Shown: positions 1 to 8,705, counted from the first letter of the stretch. The stretch is DNA of 64,000 bases from Muribaculaceae bacterium (GCA_017405965.1 JAFQZK010000018.1:16891-80890), one strand, 5' to 3'. Numbers and translations are program-made. Notes: generated by a model not told the origin, from the letters alone.

Positions 1-369
1 TGCTTTTTCATTTTCTCGTCCTGTAATACGCATATAATATATATCTGCTCCAAAGGCTACCGCATAGTTATAACGGCTATATAACCAAAAGTTTTGAAAC
101 TTAAATGAATCTTTTGCTTCTTTGAAATGCTTCAAGTGAGTTTTCAGCCTTCTTCTTAATTGGCACGATGTGCCAATATAAAAAACAGGAGAATCCTTTT
201 GGGGATAAACAAAATTGCGACTTTTTGCAACCATAATATAAATTCCAGGTTCATTGGGAACTTCGTCAAAACTATCATCCGATTCAAAAGCGTCACCAAT
301 AAACTCTAGTTTAGATTCTATAATAGTTTTACTTATATAGCTCGTTAAGAATTGTAATTCTCTCTTCAT
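1..369 (-). CDS. GIY-YIG nuclease family protein (partial, C-terminus off window)
   Basis: The frame opens with ATG at 369 and runs off the left edge without a stop, so only the first 123 residues are seen. The two hallmarks of the GIY-YIG fold are present: GIY at residues 42-44 and FYIGTSCQLRRRLKTH around 63-78, with the expected basic helix after YIG. Such proteins cut or nick DNA in restriction, repair or mobile-element settings; which applies here cannot be told because the catalytic Glu region lies outside. The gene is AT-rich compared with most of the window and sits next to a DUF4143 ATPase, consistent with an acquired patch. Family assignment is fairly secure; function is open. Confidence 0.7.
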   Translation of the reverse strand, partial: MKRELQFLTSYISKTIIESKLEFIGDAFESDDSFDEVPNEPGIYIMVAKSRNFVYPQKDSPVFYIGTSCQLRRRLKTHLKHFKEAKDSFKFQNFWLYSRYNYAVAFGADIYYMRITGRENEKA

Positions 370-619
370 AATTTGTATATTATTCTGCTGAACATGTTAA
401 TACCATTAAACGCAATATCATGTGCCGATGCAAAAGACTAGGTTTATTGATTATCAGCTACTTACTATGGTAGAACTTATTAATAAAACGATAAATACCC
501 TCATTCTTCGCACTTTTGACTTGTTTTAACGGTCATTTTACCTTAAACACCGACTAAATAGCAAACTGGAATTCCATTTTTGACACATACTGTGAGTTGT
601 TAATGTTCATGAAAAACAA
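370..619. other. AT-rich intergenic region, nothing recognised
   Basis: Gap between the leftward GIY-YIG gene and the stop of the leftward ATPase gene. It must hold the GIY-YIG promoter, but I found no clean TAnnTTTG box, no long inverted repeat and no convincing ORF. Confidence 0.5.
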
Positions 620-1984
620 TCAGAAAATGTATGCTGATTCATCAGTCTGAGGAGTATCAGTTTCCATGAACATTACAAAATAGACGGGCATATAAGTGAC
701 CTTACCCTTATGATAGATCTCACGCTCGTTTGAAATGACAGTAGCTACTTGGATATTGTGATCGGGGTTCTTTAGGAGATTGTTAAGCGCACTGTGTACG
801 TTATAGTCCTTGCCCGACTTGACTTCTATCGGATGGGCGCTCATTGCAGTATAGTCGTCAATAAGGTAGTCCACCTCGCCCTGTTTACGGTTATCATAGT
901 AAAAGAGTTTGTGGCCATGCGCTCTCAGCTCCTGGGCAACAACACTCTCATAAACTGAACCCAGATTGATGCTTCTCATATCGTCGATAACTGGACGTAT
1001 GTTATTATGATAGAGAAGGCCGGTAAGCAATCCCACATCATTAAGATACAACTTTAACAGGTTTTTTTGGAGAGACTCACTCAATGGAAAATGCGGATTG
1101 GATATAGCATGAACAGCCAAAGCAATGCCAGACGAGATCAGATATTCAAATTCTTCCTGGTACTGAGTGAAGCGGTCGCCTTCCTTCCCTCGTATCTTCT
1201 GGGCCACGATGCGTTTTTTCTTGTTTTCCATCTGAGAAGGAATCATTTCATAGATGCGTCGCACAAGCAGTTTCTTGGAGTGCTCCTTTTCGTATTTAGA
1301 AGCATCATCTGCGTAAAGAGTGCGAATGCCATTCTGCACTTCGCGCACTCGCACAATATTATGCGTGCTAAGATAGGCATTGACGGCATCAGGCAACCCG
1401 CCCACCAGAAGATAGCGACGGAACATATCCATCACGTGGTTGTGATGCTCCTCAGCAAGACTTTGACGATTCTTGTAGGATTGTCGCAGCATGTCCATGG
1501 CCTCAGAGCCAAAGCCATTGGCAATGAGAAATTCCTCGAAGTCAAGCTGAAACATTTCCTTACGGATTATGCTGCCTACAGGAATGGAAGTCGTGCCTTG
1601 CAGGGTGATGCCCAGTAGACTGCCGCTGGCGATGTAGCGATAACGTCTATCCTCACGCAAAAATTTCAGCATAGTGAGAAACTGGGGATAGTGTTGAATC
1701 TCGTCTAGAAATACCAACGTATCGTCACTAGTGGACAGCTTGTCCCCAGCGACCATGCTTAGTGTCAGGTAAAAGTCCTCTTTCTTGTGGATATTTTTAA
1801 ACAATTGCTGACCCTCATCGTCTTCCACAAAGTTTATCTCAACAAAATTTGGATACAAACGCGTGCCGACCTCACGGATACTAAACGACTTGCCAACCTG
1901 ACGAGCACCTTCTAGTATCAGAATCGATTCATTATCAGACCTTAAATAGTCCTCAAGATATGATGTAATCTTTCTATATAGCAT
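620..1984 (-). CDS. AAA family ATPase with DUF4143 C-terminal domain (copy 1)
   Basis: A 454-residue protein if started at the ATG at 1984 (MLYRK...); an in-frame ATG at 2041 would add 19 residues but lies almost on the presumed transcription start. Residues 26-33 are a Walker A (GARQVGKS) and LVFLDEIQ is the Walker B of the AAA_14 family. The C-terminal DUF4143 part ends with GEVDYLIDD followed by PIEVKSGK, an Asp...Glu-x-Lys arrangement like PD-(D/E)XK nucleases. The family is greatly amplified in Bacteroidales and its role is not settled; defence or mobile-element functions are suspected. Two more copies lie in this window (39535 and 53234). The upstream region carries three 33-bp-spaced repeats. 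Confidence 0.85.
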   Translation of the reverse strand: MLYRKITSYLEDYLRSDNESILILEGARQVGKSFSIREVGTRLYPNFVEINFVEDDEGQQLFKNIHKKEDFYLTLSMVAGDKLSTSDDTLVFLDEIQHYPQFLTMLKFLREDRRYRYIASGSLLGITLQGTTSIPVGSIIRKEMFQLDFEEFLIANGFGSEAMDMLRQSYKNRQSLAEEHHNHVMDMFRRYLLVGGLPDAVNAYLSTHNIVRVREVQNGIRTLYADDASKYEKEHSKKLLVRRIYEMIPSQMENKKKRIVAQKIRGKEGDRFTQYQEEFEYLISSGIALAVHAISNPHFPLSESLQKNLLKLYLNDVGLLTGLLYHNNIRPVIDDMRSINLGSVYESVVAQELRAHGHKLFYYDNRKQGEVDYLIDDYTAMSAHPIEVKSGKDYNVHSALNNLLKNPDHNIQVATVISNEREIYHKGKVTYMPVYFVMFMETDTPQTDESAYIF

Positions 1985-1990
1985 CAAATT

Positions 1991-2068
1991 TACACTTTTC
2001 AAATATTTAAAATAGACAAAATCTACACTTTTCAATATCATTTACCGCTGCAAAATTACACTTCTCGA
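1991..2068 (-). repeat. Three direct repeats, 33-bp period, upstream of DUF4143 ATPase copy 1
   Basis: Plus-strand cores TACACTTTTCAA at 1991-2002 and 2024-2035 and TACACTTCTCGA at 2057-2068 are spaced exactly 33 bp. On the minus strand each reads roughly TTGAAAAGTGTAnATTTTG. The two promoter-proximal copies fall between the two possible start codons. A 33-bp spacing is about three helical turns, so a protein could bind all copies on one DNA face. The upstream copy also contains the -7 box TAATTTTG. Confidence 0.8.
2051..2058 (-). promoter_or_regulatory. -7 box for DUF4143 ATPase copy 1
   Basis: Minus-strand TAATTTTG matches the Bacteroidetes TAnnTTTG consensus. Transcription would begin near 2044, leaving an essentially absent leader for the 2041 ATG or a leader of about 60 nt for the 1984 ATG, which favours the latter. 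Confidence 0.55.
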
Positions 2069-2402
2069 ATCATGCCGCCAAAGAAAATCATAAAAAAGTG
2101 CTTACTTAGAAATCAAAAATGACGTCACCTCTTAGCGCCTTAATCTAAAATTGCCAAAAAGTTATTGTCTAAAACCTACGAAAATACTGAAATCATGAGG
2201 TTTGTACCAATTATTCAATTAGATGCTATAAATAATACCTATACTGGATGATTATTTCTTGATGATATCCGATGCCTGTCTTTACACATGGTTTTCTGTG
2301 TAGATAATACGGCTGGAACAATATTGATAAGGTCTCATCACAAATTTTATAAGACCCTCAAAAAAAAAGAATGAATTCCTCTTGTTTTGTCTTAGGCTAC
2401 AC
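2069..2402. other. Divergent intergenic region without a gene
   Basis: About 330 bp of AT-rich DNA between the leftward ATPase and the rightward GH97 gene. Apart from the promoters at its ends I see only short weak hairpins, for example TACACA and TGTGTA flanking an 8-nt loop near 2285-2305. Confidence 0.5.
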
Positions 2403-2410
2403 TATCTTTG
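2403..2410 (+). promoter_or_regulatory. -7 box for GH97 gene
   Basis: TATCTTTG fits TAnnTTTG, with a TTG at 2382-2384 as possible -33 element 18 bp upstream. It lies 23 bp before the chosen ATG at 2434, which supports that start over the upstream in-frame codon at 2371. Confidence 0.65.
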
Positions 2411-2433
2411 CAAAAACTCTATTTTACTGCAAC

Positions 2434-4389
2434 ATGGAACAGAAACTATTGTCATTAATGCTGCTAGCGGTATTCAGTTTGATTGCCGCTGCTGCGCCGA
2501 AAGAGGAAACGATCATCTCCCCTAATGGAAACATCAGAATTGAAGTCACCATCGGTGACCGATTGCAGTATAGTGTCTATTATGGTGAGGAGCAGGTGTT
2601 AAAGGACAATATCCTGACATTGCAGGTTGACAAGGGGCGGTTTGGCCAAAAGCCTGTTCTCAAGGACGTCAAGCGCTCTAGGATTGATAAGGTCATCAAA
2701 CCTGTAGTGCCCATGAAGTATGCCAATGTGCCCGACAGGGCAAATCAATTGACATTGTCCTTCAAGGATGGTATCGTCGTGGATTTCCGTGCCTACGACA
2801 ACGGCATCGCCTACCGTTTCAATATCAATAAGGGTAAAGGAAAAGTTGATGTTGTGGACGAAGGCGTGGAACTGAATTTTCCAGAGCCCTTCATCGCCCA
2901 CATCTCGAAGACAGATTCCTATGCCATGTCGTGTGAGAAGCCTTACACTCACGTCTCCACAGCCAAACTGAAAGAGGGGGACGAGATGACCTATCTGCCC
3001 ATCCTGTTTGAAAGCCCACGAGGGACAAAGGTGCTCTTTTCTGAGAGTGATGTCCGTGATTATCCCCACATCTTTCTGACACCTAATGGCAAGAACGGTT
3101 TTTCGTCTGTTTTTCCCAAGTCGCCCGATACATGGGTGCCCAGTGGTGACCGTGGCTGGCAGATTACTAAGGAACGTGACTGCATCGCTGCCAGCGTTGA
3201 CGGGCGGCGCACCTTGCCCTGGCGCTTTGCTGTCATCGGAGACGACGCTACCATCGCGGGGAATCAGATGGAAGTTGTGCTGGGTGGAAAATGCGAACTT
3301 GATGACGTGTCATGGATCAAACCCGGCCAGGTGAACTGGGACTGGTGGAACCACTGGACCGTCTGGGGGGTGGACTTTGAGACGGGCATCAACAATGATA
3401 CCTATAAATACATCATTGATGTGGCCTCACAATTTGGTGTGGAGTACATCCTTCTTGATGAGGGCTGGAACAAGAGCGTGGAAGACCCCTTTACCATACG
3501 TGACGAAATTGACGTTCAGGAACTGGTGGACTATGGACGCCAGAAAGGTGTGGGCGTCTGGCTATGGCTGTCATGGCTCACCGTCGAGCATCACATGGAC
3601 CTGATACCCTATTATGCCCAAATGGGTGTGAAGGGACTGAAAATCGACTTCATGGACCACAGCAACCAGTGGATGGTCAATTACTATGAACGCATTGTCC
3701 GCGAGTGTGCCAAGTACAAGCTGATGGTCGATTTCCATGGCGCGTTCAAGCCTTCGGGGCTTGAGCAGCGACTGCCCAATCTGCTGTCCTATGAAGGCGT
3801 GCTCGGGCTGGAGCAAGGTGCCGGATGTGAACCTAAGAACAGCATTTGGTTACCGTTTATGCGTAACGCCGTGGGAGCAATGGACTTCACGCCAGGCGCA
3901 ATGCAGAATGCACAGCCCGAGGATAACAAGGGTACCGGTTCACTGCCTATGGGTGGCGGTACGCGCGCCTATCAGATGGCACTATATGTCTGCTTCGAGA
4001 GCGGCCTGCAGATGCTGGCAGACAGTCCCACACGCTACCTGCGCGAAGCAGAATGTACCGAATTCATCGCATCTGTGCCCACGACCTGGGACGATACCCG
4101 CATCCTTGCTGCCAAGGCAGGTGACTACTATGTCGTGGCCAAGCGAAAAGGTGACCAGTGGTTCATCGGTGCTATCACAGGAGAGCGTAAGCAACCCCTC
4201 GATTTAACCATCTCACTTGACTTCTTGACCAAGCCGGGCCAATTGACCTATTTCCAGGACGGCCGCAACGCCCATCGCATCGCCGTGGACTACAAGAAGG
4301 GCGAGCAGACTGTCACCCCGCAGACTCAGTTACATCTTCACCTCGTCCGCAACGGCGGCTGGTGCGGCGTAATTGTAAATAGTGATTGA
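2434..4389 (+). CDS. Glycoside hydrolase family 97 (alpha-galactosidase or alpha-glucosidase)
   Basis: A 651-residue secreted enzyme starting MEQKLLSLMLLAVF, a signal peptide ending near AAAA. The N-terminal beta-sandwich (about 25-270) is followed by the (beta/alpha)8 barrel and a small C-terminal domain, the layout and length of GH97. GH97 enzymes act exo on alpha-linked gluco- or galactosides in the periplasm; SusB is the inverting archetype and BT1871 a retaining alpha-galactosidase. Here KIDFMDH places Asp405 where retaining members have their nucleophile and inverting SusB has Gly, while SYEGVLGLE keeps Glu454 and Glu460. I therefore lean to a retaining alpha-galactosidase. The gene stands alone with its own promoter and no SusC/D neighbours. 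Confidence 0.88.
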   Translation: MEQKLLSLMLLAVFSLIAAAAPKEETIISPNGNIRIEVTIGDRLQYSVYYGEEQVLKDNILTLQVDKGRFGQKPVLKDVKRSRIDKVIKPVVPMKYANVPDRANQLTLSFKDGIVVDFRAYDNGIAYRFNINKGKGKVDVVDEGVELNFPEPFIAHISKTDSYAMSCEKPYTHVSTAKLKEGDEMTYLPILFESPRGTKVLFSESDVRDYPHIFLTPNGKNGFSSVFPKSPDTWVPSGDRGWQITKERDCIAASVDGRRTLPWRFAVIGDDATIAGNQMEVVLGGKCELDDVSWIKPGQVNWDWWNHWTVWGVDFETGINNDTYKYIIDVASQFGVEYILLDEGWNKSVEDPFTIRDEIDVQELVDYGRQKGVGVWLWLSWLTVEHHMDLIPYYAQMGVKGLKIDFMDHSNQWMVNYYERIVRECAKYKLMVDFHGAFKPSGLEQRLPNLLSYEGVLGLEQGAGCEPKNSIWLPFMRNAVGAMDFTPGAMQNAQPEDNKGTGSLPMGGGTRAYQMALYVCFESGLQMLADSPTRYLREAECTEFIASVPTTWDDTRILAAKAGDYYVVAKRKGDQWFIGAITGERKQPLDLTISLDFLTKPGQLTYFQDGRNAHRIAVDYKKGEQTVTPQTQLHLHLVRNGGWCGVIVNSD

Positions 4390-4472
4390 TAATTACACCA
4401 TATAGTTCAGGGCGTTTTCCGTTGTTATGAAAAGTCTTTTTTATGCCATAATCTTTGTGCGGTATCAAAGTT

Positions 4473-4540
4473 TTTCATTAAATTCGCACCCAATCTCTAA
4501 AGGGAAGGACGTCCGTGAAGAGATTGCGAATTTAATCAAA
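4473..4540 (+). repeat. Large imperfect inverted repeat before the HD-domain gene
   Basis: Arms ATTAAATTCGC (4477-4487) and GCGAATTTAAT (4526-4536) pair over 11 bp, then AATCTCT (4492-4498) and AGAGATT (4519-4525) pair over 7 bp inside them, with a 4-nt bulge (ACCC) on the left arm. After one mismatch, TTTT and AAAA extend the stem outward. The 20-nt loop itself contains the palindrome GGACGTCC. It ends 13 bp before the HD gene start and has no downstream T-run, so it looks more like a leader structure or operator than a terminator. Confidence 0.75.
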
Positions 4541-4552
4541 ATGTAAAGATAT

Positions 4553-5146
4553 ATGGAAAGTCAAATTACAAGGGAGGCGGCTTGGGAACTGCTGAAAGAA
4601 TACAACAAAGACCCATTTCACTTGCAGCATGCGCTGACGGTGGAAGGTGTCATGCGCTGGTATGCAGGGCAACTTGGGTTTGCCGACGAAGCGGATTTTT
4701 GGGGTTTGGTAGGACTGCTGCATGACATCGACTTTGAGCAGTATCCCGAGCAGCATTGCATCAAGGCGCCTGAACTGTTGCGTGCAGGAGGCGTGGGCGA
4801 AGAAATGATTCACGCCATCTGCAGTCATGCTTACGGCTTGCATGTGGATGTAAAGCCTGAACATCTGATGGAGAAGGTGCTCTTCGCTACCGATGAACTG
4901 ACCGGACTGATATGGGCTGCTGCACTGATGCGCCCGTCGAAGAGTGTCCAGGACATGGAACTGAAGTCTCTCAAGAAGAAATACAAGACAAAGGCATTTG
5001 CCGCAGGCTGTTCCCGCGAGGTGATTGAACAGGGTGCGGAAATGCTGGGATGGCCCTTAGACGAGGTACTGCAAAAGACCCTCGACGCCATGAGGGCTTG
5101 TGAAGCACGGGTGGCAAGTGAGATGGATGTCGTCCTCAATGGATAA
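4553..5146 (+). CDS. HD-domain protein, predicted metal-dependent phosphohydrolase
   Basis: A 197-residue cytosolic protein. His26, His57-Asp58 (GLLHDIDFEQYP) and Asp114 (FATDELTG) supply the H...HD...D metal ligands of the HD superfamily, whose members hydrolyse nucleotides or phosphate esters. Length and the ICSHAYG segment match the stand-alone HDIG-type hydrolases common in anaerobes. The substrate cannot be inferred. It follows the GH97 gene by 160 bp with a large inverted repeat in the gap, so separate regulation is likely. The start ATG at 4553 is the first in frame. Confidence 0.8.
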   Translation: MESQITREAAWELLKEYNKDPFHLQHALTVEGVMRWYAGQLGFADEADFWGLVGLLHDIDFEQYPEQHCIKAPELLRAGGVGEEMIHAICSHAYGLHVDVKPEHLMEKVLFATDELTGLIWAAALMRPSKSVQDMELKSLKKKYKTKAFAAGCSREVIEQGAEMLGWPLDEVLQKTLDAMRACEARVASEMDVVLNG

Positions 5147-5324
5147 ATGCTATCCTACACAAACCAAACGACAACACATTATGTCACACAACTAACTCGT
5201 CGTATCTTTCAGCGAGTTAAAAACCAGTATGCTATTAAATTCTTTTTCGGATATACTTTAACGATATTATTTACATCAAAGGAGACTTTATATCAAGAAT
5301 TCTTAAACTTCAAAGACAAACTTT

Positions 5325-6218
5325 ATGGATATGAAAAACGATAGATTGCTTCACGATAAAGATACAAACGTAGTGTTTCTATCTCCTTGTCTGAACACTA
5401 AAAAATATGGTAATCCTGAGTTCTATAAGGAGTTGATGACTATACTGAAGGAAATGGGCATAGAAACAAGAGAACTTAAATGCACTCGCGATTATTGGGC
5501 TCGTGACTATATGCCAATTCAATTGAGTGAGAATGAGTTCTTGAAGTATCATTATTGTCCAGATTATCTTATTAATAAGGATGATATTGATTCAATAACG
5601 GATGTTTCAAAAGTGATGTCCTGCATGGGTGTTCACTGTCGTTCTACCAATTTAATCATAGATGGCGGTAATATGGTACCTTGCGGTCCATACATCGTGA
5701 TGACAGATAAGGTCTTTTCTGAAAACAGGAAAAAGAAAGATGATGCTGCCTTTAAGGCTTTATTGGAATCTGAACTTGGCCATCCTGTTATCGTTATTCC
5801 CTGGACTCCGCATGAAGATGATGTATATGGACATTCGGATGGCTTCGTCAAGTGGTGTGGTGATAATCGAATACTGATGGGGAATCATGGCGATTGCCAT
5901 CCTGAAGAAGCAGCATCCATCCGTCGGATTCTTGAAAGTTATGGCTTTGAGGTGACAGAAATGCGCTTCAAAGATAAAGTCTCTTTGCCTTGTTATGAAT
6001 TCAACTGGGCATATATCAACTTTCTTCAAGTGGGCAAAAACATCCTAATGCCTATATTCGATATTCCAGAAGATACAATAGCCCAGCAATATATTCAAAA
6101 AGCATTCCCTGATTGCAATATTCGTCAAATAGAAATGGCAGCGATTGCAAAAAAAGGGGGCGCTTTACATTGTATAAGTTGGAATGTTTATCTTCCAAAA
6201 TCACATGTGAAAACGTAA
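5325..6218 (+). CDS. Agmatine deiminase / peptidyl-arginine deiminase family protein
   Basis: A 297-residue protein of the PAD_porph family, which removes the guanidino imino group of agmatine or arginine via a Cys nucleophile. Visible catalytic elements are RDYMP with Asp61, GGNMV at 114-118, GHSDGF with His170 and Asp172, and GGALHCISWN with Cys283. It is shorter than classical agmatine deiminases (about 340-370 residues) and has ARDYMP where AguA has TRDNGP, so substrate could differ. No signal peptide is visible, arguing for a cytosolic role. The gene is distinctly AT-rich and lacks polyamine-pathway neighbours, which suggests transfer. A Met two codons later (5331) is an alternative start. 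Confidence 0.8.
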   Translation: MDMKNDRLLHDKDTNVVFLSPCLNTKKYGNPEFYKELMTILKEMGIETRELKCTRDYWARDYMPIQLSENEFLKYHYCPDYLINKDDIDSITDVSKVMSCMGVHCRSTNLIIDGGNMVPCGPYIVMTDKVFSENRKKKDDAAFKALLESELGHPVIVIPWTPHEDDVYGHSDGFVKWCGDNRILMGNHGDCHPEEAASIRRILESYGFEVTEMRFKDKVSLPCYEFNWAYINFLQVGKNILMPIFDIPEDTIAQQYIQKAFPDCNIRQIEMAAIAKKGGALHCISWNVYLPKSHVKT

Positions 6219-6287
6219 ATCACCACCTATGAGATATTTTTGTCCCTCGGCTATTTTTCTACTATCTCGGGGGACAAAATGGGTGAT
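6219..6287 (+). terminator. Imperfect hairpin after the deiminase gene
   Basis: TTTTGTCCC (6238-6246) pairs with GGGACAAAA (6271-6279), and outer ATCACC (6219-6224) pairs with GGTGAT (6282-6287). It begins just behind the deiminase stop codon. It may terminate the rightward transcript; there is no classical T-run after the 3' arm, so the role is tentative. Confidence 0.45.
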
Positions 6288-6288
6288 A

Positions 6289-6384
6289 ATCTGCAAATAT
6301 CGAAGTTAAAAATCAAAAATCTGCAAAAATAGACAAATCTCTGAATGCTTGAAATTATGCGATTTACGGGCTATATTTGCAGAT
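6289..6384. repeat. Inverted repeat ATCTGCAAATAT / ATATTTGCAGAT
   Basis: Perfect 12-bp arms at 6289-6300 and 6373-6384 separated by 72 bp. The right arm includes TATATTTG (6372-6379), a good plus-strand -7 box, although no plus-strand gene follows; transcription from it would run antisense into the 3' end of mnmE. Confidence 0.6.
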
Positions 6385-6426
6385 AGTATGCTTTTCTTTG
6401 CAAAAAAACTCTTTCCCAAGCAAAAT

Positions 6427-7824
6427 CTACTTGCCGATGCAGAAGTGGGTGAAGATTTCGGCGAGGATGTTGTCGGTGGTGATTTCGCCGGTGATTTCGC
6501 CGAGCCAGTGGAGGCATTCGCGGATGTCCTGGTCGAGGAGGTCGCCGCTCAGGCCGCTGTCGAGGCCGTCGATGGCGCGGGCAATGGCGTCGCGGGCGCG
6601 GGTCAAGGCCTGGTAGTGGCGAGCGTTGGTGACGATGACAGCGTCACCGCTCACATCGGGCAGAGAGGCAGTCTTGACGATGAGGTTGCGCAGTGCTTCG
6701 ATATCGGCTTCGCATTTGGCGCTGATGGCAACGACTGGCGTTTCCTTGGGCAAGTGATCGCTCAGTTCACTCCTTGCGGCGACATCGTCGTCAAGGTCGG
6801 TCTTGTTGAGCACAGCGATGAGTCGTTTGCCCTCACAGCGGGTGAGGATGTCATGGGCCATACTGATGTCGGCACTGGTGACGTCAACTACCCAAAGCAC
6901 GACGTTGGCCTTGTCGATGGCCTGCCAGGTGCGTTCGATGCCCATCCGCTCGACAGTGTCGCTCGACTGGCGGATGCCCGCCGTGTCGATGAAGCGGAAC
7001 AGGGTTCCTCCCATGATGACGGTGTCCTCGATGGTATCGCGTGTGGTACCATGGATGTTGCTCACCAGAGCGCGGTCGTCGCCCAGCAGAGCGTTGAGCA
7101 GCGTGGATTTTCCGGCATTAGTCTGGCCGACGATGGCGACGGGCAAACCGTTGCGAATGGCGTTACCCTCGCGGTAACTGTCGGCCAAGCGGCTGATGAG
7201 CGAGTGGATCTCCCGGGCCAGCGAAGTCACCTCGCTGCGATCGGCAAAAGTCACGTCCTCCTCGCTGAAGTCCAGTTCCAGTTCGATGAGCGCCGTGAAG
7301 TGCAGCAACTTATCTCTCAGGTTCTTCAATTCATCGCTATAGCGGCCGCGCATCTGGCTCATCGCCACACGGTGTGCCGCACGAGACTGAGCCTCGATGA
7401 CGTCGGCGACCGCCTCGGCCTGTGACAGGTCCATGCGGCCGTTGGCAAATGCGCGTCGCGTGAATTCGCCCGCTGTGGCGTGGCGACAACCCGCGTCGAT
7501 AAGTGTCTGTATCACCTGCTGCTGAATCCATGTCGAGCCGTGGCATGCCAACTCCACCACATCCTCGCCAGTGAACGAATTGGGCGCCTTGAAGACGGTC
7601 AATACCGCTTGGTCAAGCACATCGCACTTGTCATCGATCAACTGGCCCAAGTGAACGGTATGTGAAGCCATGTCGACAAGCGGTTTGCCCTGCCAACGAC
7701 GTTGTACGATGTCAAACGCCTGCGGGCCACTCACACGGATGACAGCGATTCCTCCCCTACCCTGAGGTGTCGAGACGGCACAGATGGTGTCACCCGAAAA
7801 TCCGGTTAATTCTATGCTGCTCAT
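6427..7824 (-). CDS. mnmE: tRNA modification GTPase MnmE
   Basis: A 465-residue protein of full family length. With MnmG it installs the 5-carboxymethylaminomethyl group on wobble uridine 34 of certain tRNAs. The N-terminal folate-binding domain opens with STPQGRGGIAVIRVSG. The embedded G domain has G1 GQTNAGKS (233-240), DTAGIR from 280 and NKTDL, and the protein ends in CIGK, whose Cys is required for modification. Its ATG at 7824 overlaps the stop of the upstream nuclease gene by 4 nt, so the two are probably co-translated. Confidence 0.97.
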   Translation of the reverse strand: MSSIELTGFSGDTICAVSTPQGRGGIAVIRVSGPQAFDIVQRRWQGKPLVDMASHTVHLGQLIDDKCDVLDQAVLTVFKAPNSFTGEDVVELACHGSTWIQQQVIQTLIDAGCRHATAGEFTRRAFANGRMDLSQAEAVADVIEAQSRAAHRVAMSQMRGRYSDELKNLRDKLLHFTALIELELDFSEEDVTFADRSEVTSLAREIHSLISRLADSYREGNAIRNGLPVAIVGQTNAGKSTLLNALLGDDRALVSNIHGTTRDTIEDTVIMGGTLFRFIDTAGIRQSSDTVERMGIERTWQAIDKANVVLWVVDVTSADISMAHDILTRCEGKRLIAVLNKTDLDDDVAARSELSDHLPKETPVVAISAKCEADIEALRNLIVKTASLPDVSGDAVIVTNARHYQALTRARDAIARAIDGLDSGLSGDLLDQDIRECLHWLGEITGEITTDNILAEIFTHFCIGK

Positions 7825-8705
7825 CGGCGGGGATAATATGCGGGCCAGTCCTTGATGTTCTCTTTGCTCTCGATGACATTCTCGACTTCATCCTCGAGCG
7901 AAGGGAGGAAGTCATAGCCTGTCAGGGCCTCCACCTTGTCGATGGTGGTGGCATAGTTGGTCCAGCTGTTGGGCATCTTCTTGTTTTCCATCACGAAAGC
8001 GATGGCGCGGTTCTGCTCAGGCGAGTAGATGACCTTGAAGAATCTCTCGGGCACGGCGATGTCGTCATGCTTACCGATGCGCTTCATATTGTTGGAGAAG
8101 ATAGGGCCAGTGAGCACGATCAGCCTCTTGGCTGTTCTCGACCACTTGTGCACCGCTTCCTCGACATGGCGCCACTCGCCGTCGTTCATCTCGTCGAGCT
8201 GCGGGCAGATGTTGGTCATCAAGAAGCACTGCTCCATCGCCGTCTTGTCCCAGCGCATATCCATCGCCGGCGCCATGTGACCGCGGGTGTAGCCGCTCTC
8301 CTTGTACTCCCACCAGTCGGGACAGCCCTTCACGTCGTAATCCCGCTCAAACTTGTAGTTGGCGCGGTTCTCGGCATCACGCGAGTCGGCCATCGAGGTC
8401 ATGGTACTCGTCAGCTCGTAGGCCACACAATTGGGCACACGGTAATACTTGTTGAAATACACCACAATCGACTTGTAGCGCACCGTCTGGTTATCGAGGC
8501 GCTCAGGCAACTTCACGTCGAGCAGCGACTGGTCGCCCGTGGACTTATACTCCTTACCCTCTTGCTGCACGGCTTTACCGTCATCATAGGCGCTCTTGTA
8601 GAACGAGTCCACCTGGGCAGTCTCCTCGACGCGCTCATTGCCGCCGCGGCATCCCGTCAAGGCCACCGCCAGCAGCAAGAAAACAAAAAACAGATGCTTT
8701 TTCAT
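7821..8705 (-). CDS. DNA/RNA non-specific endonuclease, lipoprotein
   Basis: A 294-residue protein starting MKKHLFFVFLLLAVALTGC; the TGC lipobox predicts a lipid-anchored envelope protein. The body is the beta-beta-alpha metal nuclease of the NucA/NUC1 family: TRGHMAP holds the catalytic His, and MTNICPQ supplies the metal-binding Asn. Such enzymes degrade extracellular DNA and RNA for nutrition or defence. In-frame upstream Met codons (to 8738) are possible, but the Lys-rich signal sequence favours 8705 or 8708. It is translationally coupled to mnmE by a 4-nt overlap although the functions look unrelated. Confidence 0.88.
   Translation of the reverse strand: MKKHLFFVFLLLAVALTGCRGGNERVEETAQVDSFYKSAYDDGKAVQQEGKEYKSTGDQSLLDVKLPERLDNQTVRYKSIVVYFNKYYRVPNCVAYELTSTMTSMADSRDAENRANYKFERDYDVKGCPDWWEYKESGYTRGHMAPAMDMRWDKTAMEQCFLMTNICPQLDEMNDGEWRHVEEAVHKWSRTAKRLIVLTGPIFSNNMKRIGKHDDIAVPERFFKVIYSPEQNRAIAFVMENKKMPNSWTNYATTIDKVEALTGYDFLPSLEDEVENVIESKENIKDWPAYYPRR

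Noticed and set aside
5147-5344. 65-codon ORF before the deiminase gene
   Set aside because: Overlaps the start of the deiminase gene, lacks a promoter and shows no family features.
6349-7425. 358-codon plus-strand ORF
   Set aside because: Antisense to mnmE in a GC-rich region; low-complexity Ala/Gly/Asp/Val translation and no family features.
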